DNA of 64,000 bases. Origin: Planctomycetota bacterium (GTDB lineage: Bacteria; Planctomycetota; Planctomycetia; Pirellulales; Pirellulaceae). A program made the position numbers and the translations under genes. Under the pieces are notes generated by a model. It was given only the letters and a program-made list of their open reading frames with translations, had not been told where the DNA came from and made no database searches. This document shows positions 48,393 to 55,313 of the stretch, one piece after another. The stretch is from NCBI GenBank assembly GCA_016872725.1, contig VGZC01000002.1, forward strand, positions 124,001-188,000. Direction: 5' to 3'. Position 1 is the stretch's first letter; each line of letters begins with the position of its first letter.

Positions 48393-49787
48393 ATGGTCAA
48401 GAAGCAACGGTCGCCGATCGGCATGCTTCGCAAGCACGTGGGCGACTCGTCCCATCCGGTGCTGGTTTTCGACGCGGACCGCGTCATCGATTACTGCAAT
48501 GAGGCGTGCGGACGGTGGATGGGGGTGGCCGCTTCGGCCCTGCTGGGCCAGACGGCCGCGTATCACTTCGAAACGGTTCGCGGGGGCGCGCCGATCGCGT
48601 CGGACGTCGCGCCGCCGCCCGACGTTTTTGAGGGTCATCGCGTCGAGCGGCGCATCCAGCCGATCGGGCCGGGCGCGGGTGGCCCTCGCCTCGCCACGTT
48701 CCTGCCGCTCACCACCGACGGCGTGATCCGCGGCGCTCTGATGATCGCCGATCCAGTCGACGCGCCGCCGGTCCGCGATCGCGGGGAGGACGTGGAGGAG
48801 CCCGAGTCGGCGCGGCTGCATCGCGCGTTGGCCGAATTCCGCCGAAGGCTTGGAAAATTCTACGACCTGCCGTCGCTCGTCGGCCGCGATCCGGCGATCG
48901 AACGCGTGCGAGCTCAAGTGGTCGCCTCGGCCGCGACGGCCGCGCGCACGCTCATCCACGGCCCGGCCGGCAGCGGCCGCGAACAGGTCGCGCGGACTAT
49001 CCACTACCATCGAAACGGTTCCGAGCCGGGTGTCCTGGTTCCCCTCGCGTGCTCGTTGGTCGACGCTGAACTCCTTCACACGACGATCACGGCCCACGCG
49101 TACGCCGATCCCGAATTCGACACGTCACGCCCCCTCACGCTCCTGCTGCTCGACGTCGATCGACTGAGCCCCGACGGGCAGCGCGCGCTGGTGGACATCA
49201 CGCACGACCGCGAGCTTCGGATCCACACGCTGGCGACGGCCGGGCAATCGGTATTGCGCTCGGCGTCGGACGGCGGTTTCCGCGAGGATCTCGCGCATTA
49301 TCTCTCGACGATCGAAATCGAGATGCCGCCGCTTCGCGATCGTCCCCGCGACATCCCCCTCCTCGCGCAGCGATTCGTCGAGATGCGCAACGCCGAGGGG
49401 CTGAAGTCGTTGAGCGGCTTCGACGAGGACGCCCTTGATCAGCTCGTCCAATACGTCTGGCCGGGCAACCTCGACGAACTGCGCGAGGTGACGCGCGAGG
49501 CATACGAGCGGGCGGCCGGGCCGTACATCCGCCGGACCGACCTTCCGTCCTCCTTCGCGGCGGCCGACCGGGCCCGAAAACACCCGCCTCGACCGATCGA
49601 ACCGATCCGGCTCGATGCCGTTCTCGAACGGTTCGAACGCGAGATCCTCGAGCGCGCGCTCGAACTGGCGAAAGGCAATCGGGCCCGCGCGGCGAGACTG
49701 CTCGGCGTCTCCCGACCGCGCCTGCTCCGCCGAATCGGCCAACTGGCCTTGGACGGCTCGAAGTCCGATCCTCCGGAGCCGACGTGA
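48393..49787 (+). CDS. degenerate sigma54-activator-like AAA+ regulator with a PAS-like domain
   Basis: 464 residues. PAS-like domain at ~20-125 (HPVLVFDADRVIDYCNEACG). AAA+ domain from ~165: Walker A reads GPAGSGRE, with the essential Lys replaced by Arg; Walker B reads LLLLDVDRL, with DE replaced by DV; the GAFTGA loop that contacts sigma54 is absent because that region is shortened; FREDLAHYL lacks the second Arg of the usual FRxDLYYRL. The C-terminus is a Fis-type HTH (ALELAKGNRARAARLLGVSR). Likely a DNA-binding protein that no longer hydrolyses ATP or works with sigma54. Start uncertain: ATG 48393 or GTG 48342. Confidence 0.85.
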   Translation: MVKKQRSPIGMLRKHVGDSSHPVLVFDADRVIDYCNEACGRWMGVAASALLGQTAAYHFETVRGGAPIASDVAPPPDVFEGHRVERRIQPIGPGAGGPRLATFLPLTTDGVIRGALMIADPVDAPPVRDRGEDVEEPESARLHRALAEFRRRLGKFYDLPSLVGRDPAIERVRAQVVASAATAARTLIHGPAGSGREQVARTIHYHRNGSEPGVLVPLACSLVDAELLHTTITAHAYADPEFDTSRPLTLLLLDVDRLSPDGQRALVDITHDRELRIHTLATAGQSVLRSASDGGFREDLAHYLSTIEIEMPPLRDRPRDIPLLAQRFVEMRNAEGLKSLSGFDEDALDQLVQYVWPGNLDELREVTREAYERAAGPYIRRTDLPSSFAAADRARKHPPRPIEPIRLDAVLERFEREILERALELAKGNRARAARLLGVSRPRLLRRIGQLALDGSKSDPPEPT

Positions 49788-50236
49788 TGCGCGACGCGCT
49801 GATCCTGTGCGAACCGGCGTCCGAGTGGGTTTCGAGCCTTCGGGCGCATCTCGACGCGGCGGGTATCCGCGTCATCGAGACGCGGTCGCCGAGGGACGCG
49901 TGGGGGGAATTGCGCGCGAGGCCGACGAGCATCGTGTGCTGGTCGCTCGCGTTCACGTCGCCCGAGCGCGTCGCGGAACGCATTTTCGCGCAGCGGATCG
50001 AGTATCCCCGATCTCGTCCGGTCGCCCTCGCGCGGCGCGGGATGTGGCGAGGCTGGATCGAATGGGCCCGCGAGGCGGGCGCCGTCGACGTGCTCGGTTC
50101 GACCCGCGATCTTCGCCGCGCGGCCGCGTGGTTCGTCGATCATGTCGCCCGAAGCGCGCCGAAGGTCGACCCGCGCCCCTCGCACGTTCTCATCGACCCG
50201 TCATGGCGATTGCCGTGGGATGTCCCGGCGACCTAG
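49787..50236 (+). CDS. receiver-like protein coupled to the degenerate AAA+ regulator
   Basis: 149 residues. ATG shares an A with the previous stop (TGATG), so translation is coupled. The pattern is that of a CheY-like fold (ALILCEPASEWVSSLRAHLDAAGIRVI, ending in an amphipathic helix), but the phospho-acceptor region (TSIVCWSLAF) has no Asp and the late Lys is not evident. Probably a pseudo-receiver that regulates or binds its partner. The stop (TAG at 50234) is directly followed by a GTGGTTCGC palindrome. Confidence 0.68.
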   Translation: MRDALILCEPASEWVSSLRAHLDAAGIRVIETRSPRDAWGELRARPTSIVCWSLAFTSPERVAERIFAQRIEYPRSRPVALARRGMWRGWIEWAREAGAVDVLGSTRDLRRAAAWFVDHVARSAPKVDPRPSHVLIDPSWRLPWDVPAT

Positions 50237-50238
50237 TC

Positions 50239-50259
50239 GTGGTTCGCTCCGCGAACCAC
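50239..50259. repeat. GTGGTTCGC palindrome, copy 3
   Basis: Same 21-mer as at 47893 and 47977, starting 3 nt after the stop codon of the receiver-like gene; again preceded by GTC and followed by CGG. It sits in the 231-nt spacer before mrp. Confidence 0.85.
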
Positions 50260-50467
50260 CGGCATCGCGGACTTCATCGCGCGGGACAATCCAGAAGCAG
50301 CTCGCCAATGGATTCAGAGTAGCCGTCCGTTGCGCGACGAAACCGGCGAGAACGGACCGCGACTCGCGCACGGTTTGGATGCGGGGGCCGAATTCGAGCT
50401 CCCTTTCCGAATCGGGGGGTGCGTGCTAGAAATAGAATACGACCCGATTTCCGTCCGGAGGCCTCCC

Positions 50468-51559
50468 ATGCCCGAGCCGTTGCTCGATGTCGAATCGGTC
50501 CGCGAGGCGCTTGCCGACTTTCCCGATCCCGAGACGGGTCGCGGCGCATTGGCCATGGATCAGATCCGCGACGTGCGCGTCACGGGGTCGGATCTGCGCA
50601 TGACCGTCGCCCTGACGTCGCATTCCCGCATCCTGTGGCCCGATGTCGAACACGCGATCGAGGCGCGTCTGCGCGGACACTTCGCCGATTTGGGACGCCT
50701 GACGATCGACCGCGCCGATCACGCGCGTCCTCCGATGAAGCTCGGCGAAATCGGTCTGGCCGCGAAGTCGGTCATCGCCGTCGGATCCGGAAAGGGCGGC
50801 GTCGGGAAGAGCACGATCTCCGTATCGCTCGCCTACGCGCTGCTCGACGCCGGTTCCCGAGTCGGCTTGATGGACGCGGACGTGTACGGTCCGAGCGTTC
50901 CCCAATTGACGGGCACGTCCGACGTGCGGGGCGTCTCGGGGACGGGCGGGAACCGAATGGAACCCGTGGTTCGCAACGGCATGCCGATCATGTCGGTCGG
51001 TTATTTGGTTCCTCCGGACCAAGCGGTCATCTGGCGCGGTCCGATGCTGCACGGCGCCGTGATGCAGTTCCTGCGCGATACGGAGTGGGGCGAACTGGAT
51101 TACCTGATCGTCGACATGCCGCCCGGCACGGGGGACGTGGCGATCACGATTTCCCAAGCCATTCCGCTCACCGGCGCCGTGGTCGTGTGCACGCCGCAGG
51201 AAGTCGCCTTGCTCGACGCGGTCAAGGCGATCGCCATGTTCCGCAAAGTGAACATCCCCGTGCTGGGAATGGTCGAGAACATGAGCGGGTTCATCTGCCC
51301 CGACACGGGGAAGCGGTACGACATTTTTGGACGGGGCGGAGCTCGGGCGAAGGCCGAGGAACTCGGGATTGCCTTCTTAGGCGAGGCGCCGATCCACATC
51401 GCGCTTCGGGAACGGGGTGATGACGGCGCGACGATCGACAACATCCACGATCCGGTGGTGGGCCCCTATCTGCGTTCGATCGCGCACACGCTCGTGAAAA
51501 ACCTCGCGACCGCCGCGGCGGCACGTCCCGCTCGACCCGCGCTGCCCGTGCTCGGCTAA
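50468..51559 (+). CDS. mrp: Mrp/ApbC-type iron-sulfur cluster carrier ATPase
   Basis: 363 residues. N-terminal MIP18/DUF59-like domain (~1-90), then a P-loop ATPase with deviant Walker A GSGKGGVGKST near residue 110, DADVYGPSVPQL, and VDMPPGTGD. Family members carry [4Fe-4S] clusters to targets. The usual C-x2-C pair near the end of the ATPase (CPHC-like) reads CPDTGKRYDIFG here, so the second Cys is missing. GGAGG (50457-50461) precedes the ATG. Confidence 0.93.
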   Translation: MPEPLLDVESVREALADFPDPETGRGALAMDQIRDVRVTGSDLRMTVALTSHSRILWPDVEHAIEARLRGHFADLGRLTIDRADHARPPMKLGEIGLAAKSVIAVGSGKGGVGKSTISVSLAYALLDAGSRVGLMDADVYGPSVPQLTGTSDVRGVSGTGGNRMEPVVRNGMPIMSVGYLVPPDQAVIWRGPMLHGAVMQFLRDTEWGELDYLIVDMPPGTGDVAITISQAIPLTGAVVVCTPQEVALLDAVKAIAMFRKVNIPVLGMVENMSGFICPDTGKRYDIFGRGGARAKAEELGIAFLGEAPIHIALRERGDDGATIDNIHDPVVGPYLRSIAHTLVKNLATAAAARPARPALPVLG

Positions 51560-52000
51560 TCGCGCCCATTCGGCGACGACCGGACGGCGTTCGTCGGAGA
51601 TGACGCCGATATCCGGCGGTGGACGTCGTGCCCTCCCCTGTGGGATACCGATGGAGAGGACATTCAGGCGTTTGGATCGCCTCACCGGATCGGTCCGGAT
51701 TTCGCGATGCGCGACGGATCGGTGCGCACGGTGGGTTTCGAGGTCGAACGAACGCCATTCAGTGGACTCGGCAATCGACAGGACGGCCGCGTCGGTGACG
51801 CGTTGATCCGATCGACGTCGGATCGACGGGGCGCCCTTGCGGCGTCAAGAAAAGGAATAGGGCCGCCCGATGGCGGCCCTGTCTCGTTGTTGTCGGATCA
51901 TGCGAGCCTGCGCCTCAGCCGCCTAGCGTCGAGCGCTTCCGATCGCGGGAGGACCCGATCGATCGGAAGACCCGGGCGGAAAGCCGCGACCCCGAAAAGG
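51560..52000. other. intergenic region 3' of mrp and of the histone-like gene
   Basis: 441 nt between convergent genes. Beyond the hairpin at 51858-51879 I see no gene, promoter or repeat; the open frames lack start signals. Confidence 0.5.
51858..51879 (-). terminator. intrinsic terminator of the histone-like gene (possibly bidirectional)
   Basis: AGGGCCGCC (51858-51866), CGAT, GGCGGCCCT (51871-51879): a perfect 9-bp GC-rich stem with tetraloop. On the minus strand it is followed by ATTCCTTTTCTT, a T-rich tract. It lies about 120 nt after the stop of the histone-like gene. Confidence 0.6.
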
Positions 52001-52105
52001 CTAGCACGCCTTCTTCTTGGTCGCCTTCTTGGCGCCCTTCTTCGCGCCCTTCGCCTTCTTGGCGGCCTTCTTCGTTGCCTTCTTGGCGGCTTTCTTCTTG
52101 GCCAC
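52001..52105 (-). CDS. 34-residue Lys/Ala-rich histone H1-like peptide
   Basis: GTG start at 52105 with GGAGGAC ending 5 nt upstream, then 34 codons to TAG (52003-52001). The product starts MAKKKAAKKATKKAAKKAKG and continues with the same AKK pattern, ending KKKAC. This resembles the C-terminal tail of histone H1-like bacterial proteins, which bind DNA through lysines. It is under-called by length filters. A terminator hairpin lies downstream. Confidence 0.72.
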   Translation of the reverse strand: MAKKKAAKKATKKAAKKAKGAKKGAKKATKKKAC

Positions 52106-52567
52106 AGTACGTCCTCCAAAAAAAGTTTGGCGAGTTCCTTCCCGCGGGCATCCAGTTGCCTGTCGCCGACGAGTCGCTCTCACCGACATCCAATACCACG
52201 CACCCGTCGGCACGCCGCCTTCGGGTTTCCCGCCCCGTTCGCCCGAAGAGGCGAATCGGAACGAGCGTGGTGACCACTCCCAAATCTCCGCGAGTCGAAT
52301 CGTCGGTCCGGATCGTTGGCCTCGATCGTTCGTTTCGATTCCGCGTCGCGTGTCGCATCCGTCCGTGATCGTCCGCTCGATTCGCGTCGCATGGTCCCGC
52401 TTCTCCGATCGGCGTGTCACGAATTGTTTGAAATCTTCGCAATTGTCATTCGCGCGTCAAGAGCAAATCGGATTTTGCGCGGAATTTTTTTCGCGCGCGC
52501 CGCGCTCGACGGCCGCCCCTCGACCCCGCGCCGCGCGCCCGCGACGCGCGAATGTGACACGATCGTG
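52106..52567. other. intergenic region upstream of the histone-like gene, with a weak promoter
   Basis: 462 nt between the histone-like gene and the M50 protease (both minus). A candidate minus promoter is TTGACG (52460-52455), 17-nt spacer, AAGATT (52437-52432); the -10 is poor. The stretch near 52430-52500 is AT-richer than its surroundings. No gene seen. Confidence 0.35.
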
Positions 52568-53359
52568 TCACCATCCCCGACCGCGCCCCTCGATCCGCTG
52601 CAGCGCCGTGAAGCTGCCGTAGGCGAGCATGCCGAAGAGGATTCCGAGGAACAGGTCGTGGTACTTGAGCGCCAGCGCGACCATCGCGATCCCCGCCGCG
52701 ACCGAGAGCCACAGCGAGAAGACGAGTCCGCGCCATGGATTCCGCCAGACGAAAATCTCCCGCGCGATCTGGCCTCCATCGAGCGGTTGGACGGGCACGA
52801 GGTTCATCAAACCCCACAGCACGTTCGCCGTGAGCACCATGTGCAGCAGTTCGTAGAGCGCCCGGTGCGTTTGGATCGTTCCGACCGCCAACGAGAAACT
52901 CCAGAAGGTCGGGAACGACGCGTGGAACCGCACGTCGCCGCCCGTCAGGCGGATGCCGAGCAGCGTGAGGGCGGCGAGCAGGAACCCGGCGCCGGGGCCC
53001 GCCGCGAGGATCAGGACCCGCCGCCAAGGACCCTCGCGGCGCTTGTGCGCCGGTTCATACGGTCGGAACGACTGGAATCCGTACGCCGATTGCCGGTCGG
53101 CCGTCGCGAAACCGCCCATCGCGTAGAGCACGATCCGGGGCATCTCCCCGAAACGCCGCATCGTCAACGCATGACCCAGTTCGTGGACCAGGATCGAGAT
53201 GAACACGACGCCGACCCACATCACGAGCGTCGCCGGATGGCGGTCGAGGTGTCCGAGCAGGACGGCGGTGAGCCAAAAGAACGGATGGACGCGGACGGGA
53301 ATCCCCGCGACTTGGAAGTGCAGGTCGTACGAGGTCGGCGGCGGATCGAGCAGGAACAA
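52568..53359 (-). CDS. M50-family (site-2 protease-like) zinc metalloprotease
   Basis: 263 residues, about five to six membrane segments. Zinc motif HELGH in VFISILVHELGHALTMRRFG near residue 60 and the third ligand Asp in NLVPVQPLDGGQ near residue 190. Family members cut membrane proteins within the bilayer. TTG start at 53359 with GGGAG 8 nt upstream. It follows lpxB on the same strand by 19 nt, so is probably co-transcribed. No PDZ domain is seen, unlike RseP. Confidence 0.9.
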   Translation of the reverse strand: MFLLDPPPTSYDLHFQVAGIPVRVHPFFWLTAVLLGHLDRHPATLVMWVGVVFISILVHELGHALTMRRFGEMPRIVLYAMGGFATADRQSAYGFQSFRPYEPAHKRREGPWRRVLILAAGPGAGFLLAALTLLGIRLTGGDVRFHASFPTFWSFSLAVGTIQTHRALYELLHMVLTANVLWGLMNLVPVQPLDGGQIAREIFVWRNPWRGLVFSLWLSVAAGIAMVALALKYHDLFLGILFGMLAYGSFTALQRIEGRGRGW

Positions 53360-53378
53360 GGATCGGTCTCCCAGTGGA

Positions 53379-54587
53379 TCAGGCGGCCGCGCGCCGGCGA
53401 GCCGACTCGCCCGCCAACCGATGGATCATCTCCGCGGCGACCGACGATGCGCCCGGGCGCGCGAAACGGGTTTTGAGTGCGCGGAGCATGGCGACGGTCC
53501 GGTCGCGGGCCGCGGGATCGAGCAGCCATGCGCGCGCATGCTCCGCGAGCTCCGCCGACTTGTCCTCGCACGTCGGATACTCCGGAAACGGAACCGAAGC
53601 CGACGACGGGTCGCGCGGGTCGTACGGACGGAGCCCTTCGGCGAACGGATCCTCGCAGGCGAGCAGGTTCACCAGCGTGACGTACGGAACGCGGATCAGG
53701 AACGTGCGCACGAGCCAATACTGGAGGCGGGGCACCCAGTAGAGTATGGCGGACGGCTTCTCGTGGTAAAGCAGTTCGAGCGAGACGCTGCCCGAGCAGG
53801 CCCAGCAGGCGTCCGCCAACTCGATCAGCTCGGGCGTTCGCCCCGCGTGGATCTCGAACGGCACCGACGATTCGGCCGCGATGCGCGTCGCCAATTCGGC
53901 TTGCCGCGCGTTGAAGCTCGCGACGACGAAGCGGACTTCGGGAACGTCCTGACGGAGTCGTTCGGCCGCCCGCACGAACCAGGCGAGGTTGTTTTGCACT
54001 TCGAGCGTCCGGGATCCGGGCAGGATCGTCACGATCGGCTTCGAGTCCCGCCGCATGGCGGCGAGGAACGGGGCGTCCAAGGTCCGTTCGGCGAGTTCAT
54101 CGAAATAGGGGTGCCCGACGAACGCGGCTCGGCATCCCCGCTTCGCGTACCAATCGGCTTCGAACGGCAATTTGCAGAGCACGTGATCGACGAGCCTTCG
54201 CATCTTGGCGACGCGCCACGCGCCCCAGGCCCAGAGCTGGGGAGCGCCGTAGTAGAAGACGGGAATCCCATGCCGCTTGGCCGCGCGGGCGATCCACCAA
54301 TTGAATCCCGGATAGTCGATCAGCACGACGGCATCGGGTCGGTCGCATCGGAAGATGGCGTCGGCCCGCCGATACAACGACCGGAATCGCGACAGATTCG
54401 CGAACGCGCCGCGGAACCACATCACGGCCGTTTCGGTCAGATCGGCGTGGAGCGCGCAGCCGGCCGCCGCCATCCTCGGGCCGCCGTATCCGACGCACTC
54501 GACGCCGCCTGTTCGTCCGAGCGCGCGGACCAGATTCGCGCCGTGCAAATCGCCGCTCGGCTCCCCGACCGAAAAGAAGACCTTCAT
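53379..54587 (-). CDS. lpxB: lipid-A-disaccharide synthase
   Basis: 402 residues. Transfers GlcN from UDP-diacylglucosamine to lipid X, making the lipid A disaccharide at the inner membrane. Family features: VFFSVGEPSGDLHGANLVRAL at the N-terminus, VVLIDYPGFNWWIARAAKRHGIPVFYYGAPQLWAWG, FVGHP, TILPGSR, and CSGSVSLELLYHEKPS (in place of ASGTATLE). GGAG precedes the ATG at 54587. The other lpx genes are not in the window; waaA and kdsA are. Confidence 0.96.
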   Translation of the reverse strand: MKVFFSVGEPSGDLHGANLVRALGRTGGVECVGYGGPRMAAAGCALHADLTETAVMWFRGAFANLSRFRSLYRRADAIFRCDRPDAVVLIDYPGFNWWIARAAKRHGIPVFYYGAPQLWAWGAWRVAKMRRLVDHVLCKLPFEADWYAKRGCRAAFVGHPYFDELAERTLDAPFLAAMRRDSKPIVTILPGSRTLEVQNNLAWFVRAAERLRQDVPEVRFVVASFNARQAELATRIAAESSVPFEIHAGRTPELIELADACWACSGSVSLELLYHEKPSAILYWVPRLQYWLVRTFLIRVPYVTLVNLLACEDPFAEGLRPYDPRDPSSASVPFPEYPTCEDKSAELAEHARAWLLDPAARDRTVAMLRALKTRFARPGASSVAAEMIHRLAGESARRRAAA

Positions 54588-55313
54588 GATCGACTCCGTT
54601 CCGATACCCGGACATCCGCTCCCCGCCCACGCCCGTTCCGCCATGATTCCCCCGCCATGATTCCCCAGAGTATCGCACCTTCCCAGGCGCGCCACCAGAT
54701 CAATCGGCCGTCAAGTCGTCGAGCCGGGTGCGGACACCCGGAAAACCGGACGCCCCATGGCGCGCGGAACCACCCGTCCATTGCGCCGAGGCCCCGCGCC
54801 GAGTCGCCGAGACGCGGCGATGCGAGACCGCTGAGCGCAAACAGCGAATACAACAAGACCTGCCTCCTCACCAGAGTCTATGGGTGAATTCTGGTTCGTG
54901 TCATTCGTGTCATTCGTGTCATTCGTGTGATTCGTGGTTGGTTCCCATGCGCGTCGCCGGGCGCGAATCAACCACGAATGACACGTCCTTCGTGTCTTCG
55001 GTGACCGGTCACTCGTTCGGAACGGCCCGTTCACCGCGTAGTTCGACATGCCGCACGTTGAGCCGATCGGCTTTGTCGATGGCCCGAATACGTTGTTTCG
55101 GAGCGCGCGTGAATCAACCTCCTGGCCTTTTCCGCGCGATTCTCATCAACGCGGCCGGATGGTAAGCTCGACGCGTCGCGGTCGCCTCGAACCGGAAATC
55201 GCCGGCACCCGATAGGGGACACGGGGATCGTTTCGTTCGTCGGCGGATTCGTAACCGGCATTCGTACCCGGGAACTCGGCGCTCCAACTGGAATTCGAAA
55301 CGGGAATTCGGAC
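54588..55313. other. 726-nt intergenic region, direct and inverted repeats, no gene
   Basis: Between lpxB (-) and the GH127 gene (+). Open frames occur on both strands but all pass through the 9-bp repeat and lack start signals. Contains the TCATTCGTG repeat at 54895. This divergent spacer should hold promoters for both sides; none was clear. Confidence 0.5.
54895..54985. repeat. TCATTCGTG tandem repeat with an inverted copy
   Basis: TTCGTG, then TCATTCGTG three times (54901-54927) and TGATTCGTG (54928-54936), followed by GTTGGTT. About 30 nt later AATCAACCACGAATGACAC (54967-54985) is close to the reverse complement, so the block can form a hairpin. Confidence 0.75.

Noticed and set aside
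54895-54937. Possible CRISPR or iteron origin
   Set aside because: Nine-bp units without spacers, no initiator gene and no DnaA-box cluster.
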